Made by a program: the position numbers and the translations under genes. Positions 1 to 8,433 of a stretch of 46,526 bases of DNA are shown in pieces. Position 1 is the first letter of the stretch; each line of letters starts with the position of its first letter. Under the pieces are notes generated by a model. It searched no databases, was not told the DNA's origin, and saw only the letters and a list, made by a program, of their open reading frames with translations. The stretch comes from Marinobacter gelidimuriae (GTDB lineage Bacteria; Pseudomonadota; Gammaproteobacteria; Pseudomonadales; Oleiphilaceae), in NCBI RefSeq assembly GCF_000372805.1, contig NZ_KB889873.1:1-46526 (forward strand). The letters run 5' to 3'.

Positions 1-279
1 CCACGCGAGTTTGGATTTTCGGAACTGCTTGCGGCGTGTGACGTATTCCTGGGCAACGACCTGAAGTGTTTGGCTGTGAAGGCCTAGAAGCTTGCCGGCA
101 CCCTTGGTATAAGGATGAAGATCGAAGGCCGACAGAAACTGTCCTCTCTCCCGAATGCTGCGATGACTGAGTTCATTCACAAAATTCCACACACTGTTAA
201 CAGCCGCGGCCTGACGGCGCAGCACATTAGCGTGTTTGTCCCGAACTCGGACTTTGAGGGTTTTGGTGAACTCAGTCAT
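1..279 (-). CDS. TnpB-like IS200/IS605-family transposase, N-terminal part (runs off the left edge)
   Basis: Read on the minus strand from the ATG at 277-279, the frame is open for 93 codons to the window edge. It begins MTEFTKTLKVRVRD and contains VNSVWNFVNELSHR, LHPYTKGAGKLLGLHSQTLQ and VAQEYVTRRKQF. This is the usual start of TnpB/IS1341-type proteins: a basic beta strand, then the VWN and SQTLQ helices. The RuvC-like catalytic residues and the zinc finger would lie outside the window, so activity cannot be judged. In the family TnpB is an RNA-guided nuclease; its guide RNA would come from the 3' end, also outside. No TnpA is seen on this side. Family assignment is from memory of the fold; confidence is good for the family, low for function. 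Confidence 0.72.
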   Translation of the reverse strand, partial: MTEFTKTLKVRVRDKHANVLRRQAAAVNSVWNFVNELSHRSIRERGQFLSAFDLHPYTKGAGKLLGLHSQTLQVVAQEYVTRRKQFRKSKLAW

Positions 280-313
280 ACTGTATATAATCACAGCGCT
301 TTTGCTAAGACAA

Positions 314-329
314 GACCTCTGTCGAGGTC
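314..329. repeat. Small perfect hairpin upstream of the TnpB start
   Basis: GACCTC (314-319) and GAGGTC (324-329) form a 6-bp stem with a TGTC loop, 35 bp upstream of the transposase start codon. Subterminal hairpins of this size mark the left end of IS200/IS605 elements, where TnpA binds. The element boundary itself is not determined. Confidence 0.35.
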
Positions 330-660
330 ACGCTATCCATCCCCACCCAAATGTTAGGGAAGTCGCTCCCGCTCCACTTGAATCAATTGGATGGGGTATT
401 TCGCGACTACGTTGATAAAATATCGATTTCCCCACAAAAACCAGTCACAAATTCAACCGTGCAAGGCTTGTGGAAGTTGGCAAAAGGTTATAGATTGACT
501 GAAAGCCTTTCTAGGCCAATATTTCACTGTTTTCCCGCACAAAAGGCCCTATTGGGAGCAAATTCTTTCTAAAGTTTAACTATTCGTACTTTCGCATCTT
601 CCGCCAGGCTGATGTGTAGGGTGTGTTTTGCGCTTCTTACTGTTCGCTGAATCCGCTTTT
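330..660. other. Gene-free stretch between the TnpB gene and rnk
   Basis: About 330 bp with no convincing gene on either strand. The open frames here lack a ribosome binding site and resemble no known protein. The left part may include the end of the insertion sequence. I see nothing further in it. Confidence 0.5.
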
Positions 661-662
661 TT

Positions 663-684
663 AACGCCGGGTTCGGCGTTTTAT
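663..684 (+). terminator. Hairpin upstream of rnk, possible terminator
   Basis: AACGCCG (663-669) pairs with CGGCGTT (674-680) around a GGTT loop and is followed by a short T-rich run (TTATCT). On its 5' side lies a T6 run. It sits about 40 bp before rnk, so it may end transcription from the left or act as a leader hairpin. Confidence 0.4.
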
Positions 685-724
685 CTCTGCATTGCTTTAC
701 ACTTTTTATTTTCTGGAGATTACG

Positions 725-1108
725 ATGTCCGAATTGCCAGCGATTCTGGTTGCTGAAGAAGATTTTAACCGCCTGTCTAGCATGATTGAAAAACAGGGTG
801 ACTCAGAAACCGCTGCGGCGCTGGATGAAGAGCTCAGCCGTTCAACCCTGGTGCCGCTGGCAGATATGCCCGACACAGTGGTTACCATGAACACGGCTGT
901 GCGTTTTCAAGACGAAGACAGCAAAAAAGAGCATCAGTTAACCTTGGTCTACCCCCACGAAATGGGCGACGGCGAAGGTAAAATATCCATTCTGGCCCCG
1001 GCTGGCTCGGCGTTGCTGGGTTTGAGCGTGGGCGAATCCATCGAATGGCCTGTGCGCGGTCGCAAAAACCTGCACCTGAAAATCATTTCGGTCCAGCGCC
1101 AGAAATAA
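725..1108 (+). CDS. rnk: Regulator of nucleoside diphosphate kinase (Rnk), GreA/GreB C-terminal family
   Basis: The 127-residue protein begins MSELPAILVAEEDF and has an N-terminal helical coiled-coil stub (about residues 10-40). A GreA/GreB-type C-terminal FKBP-like domain follows (about 48-125), with the family signature YPHEMGDGEGKISILAPAGSALLGLSVG. Rnk proteins bind RNA polymerase near the secondary channel but lack the acidic tip needed for transcript cleavage; they were first linked to nucleoside diphosphate kinase levels. I chose the ATG at 725 because CTGGAG lies just upstream; an earlier in-frame ATG at 692 has no ribosome site and would add eleven atypical residues. It is monocistronic, convergent with the LysR gene. 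Confidence 0.85.
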   Translation: MSELPAILVAEEDFNRLSSMIEKQGDSETAAALDEELSRSTLVPLADMPDTVVTMNTAVRFQDEDSKKEHQLTLVYPHEMGDGEGKISILAPAGSALLGLSVGESIEWPVRGRKNLHLKIISVQRQK

Positions 1109-1149
1109 GCCTGCCCCGCGCCTTAGTAACCGGCGCCCCCGCTTATCGC

Positions 1150-2049
1150 CTAGGCTTTGTTGTGCAAGATGTCAGCAAACGCTTGGGCCGATGGCGACAA
1201 AGGGCGGTCACGGAATCGTAATTCACACAGTGACCGGCTCAACTGTTCAGCACCGGGTAGCGCCACTTCCTGTAACCGTTCTAGCTCCAGCAATTCGCTG
1301 ATGACCACCCTGGGCAAGAGCGCAAAACCCATACCGTTGGTAACGCACCGGGCAATACCCTCGTTTGACGCTATCTGCAAGGTGGTTTTCGGTACAACGC
1401 CCAAGCTGACAAGTAGGCGATCGCACACCGAGCGCGTTCCAGACCCCACTTCCCGTTGAACCCAGCAGCCACTGTTCAGTCGCTCCAAGACGCCTTCGCC
1501 CTGCGTCCACTCCGTTCCTGCCACCAGCAATAAGCCTTCGTTACGCCAATGGCGGCTTTCAATCCAGGGGTCCTCCACATCGCCTTCAACGATCGCCAGA
1601 TCCAACTGGCAATCCAACAGCCATTCACTGATTACCCGGGTGTTTGCTACGCGCACGTTCACTTTAATACCCGGATATCGGCGCGCAAATCCGGCAATCG
1701 CCGCCGGCAGCCAATAACCGGCCACGGTGGTGCTAGCGCCCAGTGTCAGGTTGCCAATGTGTGCGCCTACCCGGGCTTCTATGTCATCCACGGCGGCTTT
1801 TTCCAACGCAAAAATACCGCGAGCATGATCAAATACCGCGCTACCACCGGCGGTCAGTTGAAGTTTTTGGCCATGCTGGCTTTTGCGCGACTGAACACGA
1901 TCGACCAGCGTCAGCCCCAGCTGACTTTCCAGCTGACGCACGCCCTGAGATACCGCAGGCTGGCTGATGTGCAAAACAGTCGCCGCGCCGGAAAAACTGC
2001 CTTCCTGCACCACCGTATAAAAAATCCTCATCAGATGCAGATTCAACAC
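1150..2049 (-). CDS. LysR-family transcriptional regulator (YeiE-like by context)
   Basis: 299 residues. The N-terminal winged helix-turn-helix (about 3-62: MRIFYTVVQEGSFSGAA, SQPAVSQGVRQLESQLG) is typical of LysR proteins. A LysR substrate-binding domain follows (about 95-295). The gene is divergent from the YeiH-type transporter at 2148, the same arrangement as yeiE/yeiH in enterobacteria, so it probably controls that transporter and itself. The effector is unknown; sulfite or cysteine-linked signals are the obvious candidates from the YeiE/CysB group, but this is inference from context. A possible operator lies just upstream of its start. Confidence 0.85.
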   Translation of the reverse strand: MLNLHLMRIFYTVVQEGSFSGAATVLHISQPAVSQGVRQLESQLGLTLVDRVQSRKSQHGQKLQLTAGGSAVFDHARGIFALEKAAVDDIEARVGAHIGNLTLGASTTVAGYWLPAAIAGFARRYPGIKVNVRVANTRVISEWLLDCQLDLAIVEGDVEDPWIESRHWRNEGLLLVAGTEWTQGEGVLERLNSGCWVQREVGSGTRSVCDRLLVSLGVVPKTTLQIASNEGIARCVTNGMGFALLPRVVISELLELERLQEVALPGAEQLSRSLCELRFRDRPLSPSAQAFADILHNKA

Positions 2050-2060
2050 TATAACCTCAG

Positions 2061-2079
2061 CTTATAAGCGTTTAATAAG
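2061..2079. promoter_or_regulatory. Candidate LysR-type operator
   Basis: CTTAT (2061-2065) and ATAAG (2075-2079) form an interrupted dyad with nine bases between, of the T-N11-A type bound by LysR regulators. It lies 12 bp upstream of the lysR start and about 70 bp before yeiH, in the divergent promoter region. It is a pattern match only. Confidence 0.4.
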
Positions 2080-2147
2080 AGCATATTCGATCACGTCATA
2101 ACGTGGGCGTAAAATAGTGCCATCTCAGCGCTATTCGGAGAACGCAG

Positions 2148-3230
2148 GTGAATACTGCAGAGCAACACGCAGCAACAGCAGACACAACAGACACAAAAGG
2201 TACAACAACAGACCCCCCCCAAAAGCAGATTGTGCCGGGCCTTGCGCTGGTAGCCGCACTGGCGGGCACCGCGTTTTTTCTGGCCCAACAATCCTGGTTT
2301 CAGAGTATGAGCATGGGCCCGCTTACGCTGGCGATTGTTCTCGGCATTGTGGCGGGCAATACGGTTCTGCGCAATCAACCCGCTATTCTGGCCGGTGGCA
2401 TATTTTTGGCAAAGGGCTTGTTGCTAAGGCTTGGCATTATTCTTTACGGCTTTGGTATCACTTTTCAGCAAATCAGCGCGGTTGGCGTTAACGGTGTGTT
2501 ATTGGACGCCACAATGATTGCCTCTACCTTTGCGCTGGCGCAGTTGATTGGCCGGCGCTGGATGAAGATGGAAAAAGAAACGACCATTTTAATCGGCGCA
2601 GGCGCTTCTATTTGTGGTGCGGCGGCGGTTTTGGCGACCGAGCCCGTGGTAAAAGGCAGAAGCGATCAGGTATCCGTCGCCGTCGCAACGGTGGTGATTT
2701 TTGGCACCATCAGCATGTTTCTTTACCCATTGATGTATCCGCTACTGGGTATGACAGAACACCAGTATGGTATTTACGTGGGCTCTACCATTCATGAGGT
2801 TGCGCAGGTGGTTGCTGCAGGCCAGGCAATCAGCACTGAAGCGGCTAACAGCGCCATCATAGAAAAAATGGTACGGGTAATGATGCTGGCGCCGTTCCTG
2901 CTTATTCTGGCCAACGTACGCCTGCCAAATCGTAAAACAAACGCCGGCGCTGGCAAAAAACAACGGCAGAAGCTGGTCATTCCCTGGTTTGCGGTTCTGT
3001 TCCTGGTGGCGGCTGCGGTTAACTCTGTGATTGCCATGCCCGCCATGGCCACTAACGCCATTCGCCATATCGACCTGTTCCTGCTATCCATGGCGATGAC
3101 CGCACTGGGCTTGAGCACACAGGTATCTGCGATACGCCGTGCCGGGCTTCGCCCGCTGATACTGGCGGGCTGCCTGTTTGCCTTCCTGACCGTTGGCGGC
3201 TATATCCTAAACCGTTTGCTGATCGGCTAA
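2148..3230 (+). CDS. yeiH: YeiH-family putative sulfate exporter / transporter (UPF0324)
   Basis: 360 residues with about ten hydrophobic membrane segments and the family hallmark [19 protein letters not shown] near residue 150, plus a second conserved stretch [11 protein letters not shown] near 215. The start is a GTG at 2148 with CGGAG eight bases upstream. The first ~30 residues are hydrophilic (Thr/Asp/Gln-rich) and differ from the well-conserved remainder. The family is annotated as a putative sulfate exporter; the true substrate is not established. The early coding region contains a run of eight C (2213-2220), a possible slippage site. Its stop overlaps by four bases the stop of the convergent chemotaxis receptor fragment. 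Confidence 0.85.
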   Translation: MNTAEQHAATADTTDTKGTTTDPPQKQIVPGLALVAALAGTAFFLAQQSWFQSMSMGPLTLAIVLGIVAGNTVLRNQPAILAGGIFLAKGLLLRLGIILYGFGITFQQISAVGVNGVLLDATMIASTFALAQLIGRRWMKMEKETTILIGAGASICGAAAVLATEPVVKGRSDQVSVAVATVVIFGTISMFLYPLMYPLLGMTEHQYGIYVGSTIHEVAQVVAAGQAISTEAANSAIIEKMVRVMMLAPFLLILANVRLPNRKTNAGAGKKQRQKLVIPWFAVLFLVAAAVNSVIAMPAMATNAIRHIDLFLLSMAMTALGLSTQVSAIRRAGLRPLILAGCLFAFLTVGGYILNRLLIG

Positions 3231-4083
3231 GCCATCTCTGACCGGCTGATTTCAATCACGTTCTGGTTGATAGCATCAGACACGTTGCTTTGTTCGTTAG
3301 CTGCGCTTTCCATTCCTTGGTTCAGGCTGGTAATTTCGCGGGTAGCCTGGGCGATGATTTTCAGCTCGGCCTGTACCTTCAAAATGGCCTCTACCTGCTG
3401 GCTGGCGCGGTCTGACGCACCGCGCATGGTCGATAAACAACCCGTTACCTCTTCTTTCAGGCCGTTAATCGTGTCGCGAATGTCAGCCGTAGACACTTGA
3501 GTGCGCGACGCCAGAGCCCGCACTTCATCGGCAACCACGGAGAATCCGCGGCCGGCTTCGCCAGCTCGAGCTGCCTCGATGGCGGCGTTTAGCGCCAGCA
3601 GATTGGTTTGATCGGCAATATTGGAAATGGTCTCCAGCATCGTTGTCATTTTTGCAGTGCGCTGATTCAGAGCTTCGATACGCTGGGCACCGTTTTGAAC
3701 CTCGGCATTTAACGCCTCAATGCCGCCGACCGCACTTTGCGCCAGCTCCTCGCCCAGCCCGGCCGCTTCGGCCGTAGCCGCCGATTTTCGCGTGGTGGTG
3801 ATGGCATTTTCCCGCACCTGCAGCGCTGATGCCGCCATTTCCGTGGTCGCACTGGCCACCTGGTCGGTGTTGTCGCGTGGGACACCAAGCCAATTTCATC
3901 GTTGCGCACCACATCCAGCTCAAGGGTCAGATCCGAGTTACGGGATATTTCATCCATGCGGTCACCCAAGCGGCGCAAGCGCGAAAACACCAAGTGTCCC
4001 AACACCCATGCGGTAATCGCAAATACCCCCAATAAGAGGACCGCCTGAATGCCCGCGCTGGTCAGCGAAAACCAGCAGTTCAA
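3227..4083 (-). pseudogene. Methyl-accepting chemotaxis protein, truncated and frameshifted
   Basis: The 3' half (3227-3859) encodes a recognisable MCP signalling domain with the hairpin tip ([34 protein letters not shown]). The 5' part (about 3885-4083) encodes a membrane segment and a HAMP domain ([34 protein letters not shown]) in a different frame. At about 3885 the HAMP frame joins the signalling-domain frame ([14 protein letters not shown]), with roughly 25 linker residues missing compared with ordinary MCPs. The periplasmic sensor domain and first membrane segment are also absent, since a stop lies just upstream. The gene therefore cannot make a normal receptor. Confidence 0.85.
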
Positions 4084-4213
4084 CGGTCTGCAAGACCTGG
4101 TGCACCGCTACGACTCGCTGCGCCGCAACGCCGGAGCCGTGTCAGTGGTCCCTGCCAACACAGCCCGGGATTACGCGTTGAGCTTCAACGCTAGGGCCTG
4201 ATGTGGAATAAAC
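4084..4213. other. Junction DNA between the receptor fragment and yciO
   Basis: This 130-bp piece replaces the expected 5' half of the chemotaxis receptor. A short plus-strand frame (4049-4201, 50 codons, containing LQDLVHRYDSLRRNAG) runs through it and overlaps the receptor fragment. I do not recognise it; it could be the tail of another gene brought in by rearrangement, or chance. Confidence 0.3.
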
Positions 4214-4834
4214 TTACTCAAACGGCGACGGGTCGCCCTTGCCTACCCGTGTCACTTCCGGACTGCCACTGGTGAAATTAACCACCGTGGTGGCTTCCAT
4301 GCCGCAGAAACCACCGTCAATAATCAAGTCCAGCTCGTGCTCAAGCACATCCCGAATGTCTTCCGGATCGGTCATTGGCTCGGTTTCGCCGGGCAGTATC
4401 AACGTGCTGCTCATAATGGGTTCGCCCAATTCTCCCAAAAGTGCCTGCACAACCGCGTTGTCAGGAACACGTACGCCAATGGTGCGGCGCTTGGGGTGCA
4501 ACAAACGCCGTGGCACTTCGCTAGTGGCGTCCAGAATGAAGGTGTAAGCACCGGGCGTGTAGGTTTTCAGCATTCGGTAGGTGGTGTTGTCGACCTTGGC
4601 GTAAGTGCCAATGTCTGACAAATCCCTGCAAACCAAGGTGAAGTTGTGCTTGTCGTCCAGCTTGCGAATGCGTTTTATACGATCAGAAGCAGATTTATCA
4701 CCCAAATGGCAGCCTAACGCATAGCCCGAGTCGGTCGGGTACGCAATAACGCCGCCTTTGCGAAGAATATCCACCGCCTGATTAATAAGGCGCTTTTGCG
4801 GATTATCCGGATGAATCTGAAAAAACTGACTCAT
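4214..4834 (-). CDS. yciO: YciO, Sua5/YciO/YrdC-family threonylcarbamoyl-AMP synthase-like protein
   Basis: 206 residues covering the whole Sua5/YciO/YrdC domain. Family motifs include AYPTDSGYALGC (about 32-43), KRIRKLDDKHNFTLVC (about 53-68), TPGAYTFILDAT and VGVRVPDN-like residues (about 116-127). The family binds ATP and threonine to form threonylcarbamoyl-AMP for the t6A modification; YciO itself is a paralogue that does not usually replace the essential TsaC, so its role is less certain. It overlaps bolA by four bases (start within the bolA stop), suggesting translational coupling. Confidence 0.88.
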   Translation of the reverse strand: MSQFFQIHPDNPQKRLINQAVDILRKGGVIAYPTDSGYALGCHLGDKSASDRIKRIRKLDDKHNFTLVCRDLSDIGTYAKVDNTTYRMLKTYTPGAYTFILDATSEVPRRLLHPKRRTIGVRVPDNAVVQALLGELGEPIMSSTLILPGETEPMTDPEDIRDVLEHELDLIIDGGFCGMEATTVVNFTSGSPEVTRVGKGDPSPFE

Positions 4835-5184
4835 GAATCAGCCCTCTTGTTGAAGCTTGCCCCGGGGTCGTTTTTTGAGCCGCCCAGGCAGTTTGGGGAA
4901 TCGGGTGTGGATTGATTTTGCGCAGCCCATTCCTCAGGCGTGAAAGGGTGCATAGCCAACGCATGCACACCAGCGGCCAGCTCTGCAGCCAGCACTTGAT
5001 AGATCGCCTGGTGGCGCTTCACCTTTGATTGCCCCACAAATGCCGGTGATACCAGGGTCACCTTGAAATGGGTTTCCGAATTGGGCGGCACGTTGTGCTT
5101 GTGGCTTTCGTTCTCGATCATCATCACCTGGGCATCAAAAGCCTGGCGCAACTTAGCCTCGATTGTTTTCTGCACGTCCATCAC
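4831..5184 (-). CDS. bolA: BolA family protein
   Basis: 117 residues. The BolA fold occupies the first ~90 residues, with the conserved ESHKHNVPPNSETHFKVTLVS and the later RHQAIYQVLAAEL and VHALAMHPFTPEEW segments. BolA proteins work with monothiol glutaredoxins on iron-sulfur cluster handling and, as transcription regulators, influence cell shape. The conserved His of the last helix (VHALAMH) is present. The C-terminal ~25 residues are polar and poorly conserved. It is the first gene of a two-gene unit with yciO and is divergent from topB. Confidence 0.88.
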   Translation of the reverse strand: MMDVQKTIEAKLRQAFDAQVMMIENESHKHNVPPNSETHFKVTLVSPAFVGQSKVKRHQAIYQVLAAELAAGVHALAMHPFTPEEWAAQNQSTPDSPNCLGGSKNDPGASFNKRADS

Positions 5185-5362
5185 TCACTCACTTTTCGTT
5201 GCGTGTCTATCAACAGTCTACTATATATCAATCGCTAAACCCGACAACCTTGACAGCGTTGCGGCGAACCGCCACATTCGCAGCGAACACGGGTAGCGGG
5301 CCACTCTTAAATTCGATCTTAAATTCGCACTCCACGTCAGTTTTAGGCCAAACGGGAACACC

Positions 5363-7549
5363 ATGCACCTTTATATCGCCGAAAAACCCAGCCTTGGCCG
5401 CGCCATCGCCGCTGCCCTGCCCCAGCCCCAACAAAAAGGCCAGGGCTGGATTCGCTGCGGCAGTGGCAGCAGTGCGGTTACGGTCAGCTGGTGTATCGGC
5501 CATTTGCTGGAGCCCGCCGAACCCGCCAGCTATAACCCGGCCTGGAAAAACTGGCGCGCCGACCAGCTGCCGATGTTCCCGGAAAAGTGGCAGCTCACTC
5601 CGAAAACCGGCGTTGCCGCCCAGCTTAAAGTACTGCAATCGCTGATTCGCAAAGCCAGCGAAATTACCCACGCCGGCGACCCGGACCGGGAAGGCCAGCT
5701 GCTGGTAGACGAGGTGATTCGCTATGTGGGCACGGATGCACCCGTAAGGCGCCTGCTGATTAACGATTTAACCCCGGCTGCGGTAGCAAAAGCACTCAAA
5801 CAGACCCGCGATAACCGTGACTTCCTTCGGCTGTCGGATTCGGCCCTGGCACGCCAGCGCGCAGACTGGCTCTACGGCTTGAACCTGACCCGCTTTTACA
5901 CTCTGCTCTATCAAACAAAAGGCCAACAACAAGGCCAGCAGGGCGTTTACTCCGTTGGCCGGGTGCAAACCCCGGTACTGGGCCTGGTGGTTAAGCGCGA
6001 CCAGCACATTAAACAGTTTCAGCCCCAGGACTTTTTCCCGCTGGAAGCCCGTTTCCACGGCATGGAAGAAGACTCTGACACCCGCACTTTTAGCGCACGC
6101 TGGGTGCCAGGTGAAGATTACCAGCACCTGCTGGACAGCGAAAACCGCTTGCTGGACCGCAGCGCGGCGGAACAGGTCGCCGCCGCGGTTGAAGGGAGGC
6201 CCGGCAAAATCTGCGAATCCCGCTTTCGCGACCGCTCAGAACCGCCACCACTGCCCCTGTCGCTTTCGGCGTTGCAAATCGAAGCCGGTCGATTGTTCCG
6301 CATGGCCGCCAAAGAAGTGCTGGATACCGCGCAGAGCCTGTACGAACGCCACCAACTCATTACCTACCCACGGTCTGACAGCCGTTACCTACCGCTGGAA
6401 CATTACAATCAACGCCAGCAGGTTATAAGCGCTGTCGGCAAGGTCGATATCAACCTTGCCGAAGCCTGCAACACAGCCGATTTGCAACGAAAAACCGCAG
6501 CCTGGAATGACAAAAAAGTGGACGCCCACCACGCCATTATTCCCACTAGCCGGAGTAGCGCGGGTGGTGCGCTGTCTGGAAAAGAAGCCCAGATCTACAA
6601 TTTGATCAGCCGCTACTACTTGATGCAATTTGCAGCAGATGCCATCCATCGCGAGGGCAAATTGGGAGTAAAGTTAGGCGACCACCTGTTCCGCACCTCA
6701 GAAACCGCTGTTTTACAGCCCGGCTGGAAAGCGCTTGAACTGAAATTGCGCGACGCCAAAGCCAAACCCGAAAAACCCGCACTGCCTCGGCTGGGCACCG
6801 GCGATCCGGTGCTGTGCGACGGCACCCAGGTGTTGCAGCAACAAACCCAACCCCCCAAACACTTTACTGACGCGACGCTGCTGGCAGCAATGACCAACAT
6901 CGCGCGCTTTGTTGACGACCCGGAACTGCGAAAAACGCTGCGCGAGACGGATGGACTGGGCACCGAAGCTACCCGCGCCGCTATTCTGGAAACCCTGTTC
7001 AAACGCGACTACCTGTTTCGCGATGGCCGCCACATCCGCGCCAGCGATAAGGGTAAAAGCTTGATAAACGCGCTGCCAGACTCTGTCAGCAAACCCGACC
7101 GCACCGCCGTTTGGGAAGCCACATTGGAAGCTATTCAGCGCGGCGAAGCGCAGCCGCAACAGTTTCTGGATTCCCTGAAACAAGAAATTCAGGGATTTGT
7201 TGGTTGCCCGGCACCCCTAGCTCCTGACGCGGCCGAGGTAGCAACCAACCCGGATGCCCCGCATTGCCCCAAGTGCCGCGCCGGCATGGTTGAGCGCAAG
7301 GGCAAATTCGGTGCCTTTTACGCCTGCAGCCGCTACCCGGGTTGCAAAGGCACCCGCCCGTTGGAAGACCACAGCCCGGAAGATGGTAGCAGCCAAAAAC
7401 CGGTTCCCTGCCCATTCTGTTTTTCGCCCCTGGTCAGGCGCAAAAGTAAAAAAGGTTGGTTTTGGGGCTGCAGTTCTTTCCCTGCCTGCCGTCAAACAGT
7501 GAACGATTTAAACGGGAAACCCGACCTGCCGGCAAAAACGGTTATATAA
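5363..7549 (+). CDS. topB: DNA topoisomerase III
   Basis: 728 residues, a type IA topoisomerase that passes single strands and decatenates DNA. The Toprim domain opens the protein (IAEKPSLGRAIAAALP; acidic motif GDPDREGQLLVDEV near residue 105). The active-site tyrosine lies in LITYPRSDSRYLPLEH near residue 330. The C-terminus carries two four-cysteine zinc ribbons (CPKC...CSRYPGC near 634 and CPFC...CSSFPAC near 685), which make it longer than the ~650-residue enterobacterial enzyme. The start is the ATG at 5363 preceded by a weak CGGGAAC site. No damage is seen. Confidence 0.93.
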   Translation: MHLYIAEKPSLGRAIAAALPQPQQKGQGWIRCGSGSSAVTVSWCIGHLLEPAEPASYNPAWKNWRADQLPMFPEKWQLTPKTGVAAQLKVLQSLIRKASEITHAGDPDREGQLLVDEVIRYVGTDAPVRRLLINDLTPAAVAKALKQTRDNRDFLRLSDSALARQRADWLYGLNLTRFYTLLYQTKGQQQGQQGVYSVGRVQTPVLGLVVKRDQHIKQFQPQDFFPLEARFHGMEEDSDTRTFSARWVPGEDYQHLLDSENRLLDRSAAEQVAAAVEGRPGKICESRFRDRSEPPPLPLSLSALQIEAGRLFRMAAKEVLDTAQSLYERHQLITYPRSDSRYLPLEHYNQRQQVISAVGKVDINLAEACNTADLQRKTAAWNDKKVDAHHAIIPTSRSSAGGALSGKEAQIYNLISRYYLMQFAADAIHREGKLGVKLGDHLFRTSETAVLQPGWKALELKLRDAKAKPEKPALPRLGTGDPVLCDGTQVLQQQTQPPKHFTDATLLAAMTNIARFVDDPELRKTLRETDGLGTEATRAAILETLFKRDYLFRDGRHIRASDKGKSLINALPDSVSKPDRTAVWEATLEAIQRGEAQPQQFLDSLKQEIQGFVGCPAPLAPDAAEVATNPDAPHCPKCRAGMVERKGKFGAFYACSRYPGCKGTRPLEDHSPEDGSSQKPVPCPFCFSPLVRRKSKKGWFWGCSSFPACRQTVNDLNGKPDLPAKTVI

Positions 7550-7666
7550 TGAAATGGAACCCGATGCCGGATTTTGCGACACTGATGTAGAGCTCACGAG
7601 CGTTAGAACAAATAAAGCCGGACGACCGCACGCTGAACAGCCACTTACTTGTTGCAGGAGAGCCAG

Positions 7667-7780
7667 ATGCGCATTGCGCTGCTTGAGGATGAGCCGGAGC
7701 AATCCCAGCATGTACAGGGCATTATTTGCGGACGCGGTGACCCGAGACTGGCTAAACATTACAACAAAGTACACTGCTGA
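7667..7780 (+). pseudogene. Response regulator, N-terminal stub only
   Basis: After a good ribosome site (CAGGAG) an ATG at 7667 opens MRIALLEDEPEQSQHVQGII, the first strand and acidic pocket (ED) of a response-regulator receiver domain. After about 20 residues the similarity stops and the frame ends at 7780 (38 codons). The phosphorylated Asp, Lys and any output domain are absent. It is best read as the beginning of a two-component regulator whose remainder has been deleted. Confidence 0.6.
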
Positions 7781-7946
7781 TCCGCTTTTTCACCTTATGC
7801 ACCACTTTTCCGTCATTCGATTACATTATAAAAAAAATAGTGTATATATGATGTTAGGCAGTCCTTAAAAAATACGGCCAAATTGTCATCATTGTTGGCT
7901 GTAGCCAAAGAAACCAAAAAAATGACGAAGACAATTTGGCAATTCG
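7781..7946. other. AT-rich intergenic segment
   Basis: About 165 bp of markedly AT-rich DNA (A-runs and TATATAT at about 7830-7855), unlike its GC-richer surroundings. No gene is seen. Its right half holds the nested inverted repeat listed separately. The composition suggests foreign or non-coding origin, or the breakpoint of the response-regulator deletion. Confidence 0.5.
7877..7940. repeat. Nested inverted repeat / stem-loop
   Basis: GCCAAATTGTC (7877-7887) is exactly complementary to GACAATTTGGC (7930-7940). Inside lie a second perfect dyad TTGGCT-GT-AGCCAA and a further near-match (ATCATT / AATGACGA). The result is a multi-stem structure of 64 bp ending seven bases from the stop of the DUF6482-like gene. 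It could be that gene's terminator, a small RNA or a miniature element end. Confidence 0.6.
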
Positions 7947-8237
7947 CTAAAACTGAGCCCGCATAGGCTCGGAGCTGGAATCCGGCATACCGATCATTTC
8001 GTCAGTTCCGGTCGGCGGAATCAAGTCAAAATCCGACACAATAAAATCACGCATTGCTTCACGTGCTGCGCTGGCACCTGAAAACAACATCACTTTGTCC
8101 TGATCATTCACCAGAACATAGCCCGAGCCCCCCTTGTCAAAGCGGACCATGTAATACCGACCCTCCATGGACACGATCTTTACCAGGCTGATGGGTTCGT
8201 GCTTGCGGGATTTCAAATCGCTAAGTGTCATGTGCAT
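7947..8237 (-). CDS. DUF6482-like small protein
   Basis: 96 residues from the start I prefer (MHMTLSDLKS at 8237, with GAGA about ten bases upstream); the frame extends upstream to 8324 but with no better start. The central part (SLVKIVSMEGRYYMVRFDKGGSGYVLVNDQDKVMLFSGASAAREAM) has the beta-rich pattern of the DUF6482 family of marine gammaproteobacteria and pseudomonads, and the DEMIG motif near the C-terminus supports this. No function is known. The gene is divergent from the phasin-like gene. Confidence 0.6.
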   Translation of the reverse strand: MHMTLSDLKSRKHEPISLVKIVSMEGRYYMVRFDKGGSGYVLVNDQDKVMLFSGASAAREAMRDFIVSDFDLIPPTGTDEMIGMPDSSSEPMRAQF

Positions 8238-8433
8238 TGGATTTATTCTCGCATTAGGTGTTTTAAATCTTACGCCAAGTTGTGATGTGCAGATCATTCG
8301 GCAGCCTGATAATAGTGATAGCATGCTAATCTAAGCAATCGGTTGAGTAACCATTGTCGTAAACTTGATGATTGGCTTTAGTTTTCGAGCGATTAACAGC
8401 CGCATTCCCAATCATTCATTTCTGGAAAGCACA

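Noticed and set aside
351..572. 73-codon plus-strand frame left of rnk
   Set aside because: No ribosome site, no recognisable protein pattern, and it lies next to an insertion-sequence end.
1549..2067. 172-codon plus-strand frame over the lysR gene
   Set aside because: It is the shadow of the LysR gene, which has the correct domain pattern and length.
7554..7868. 104-codon plus-strand frame right after topB
   Set aside because: It runs in a different frame across the response regulator stub, is Cys/Arg-rich and has no ribosome site.
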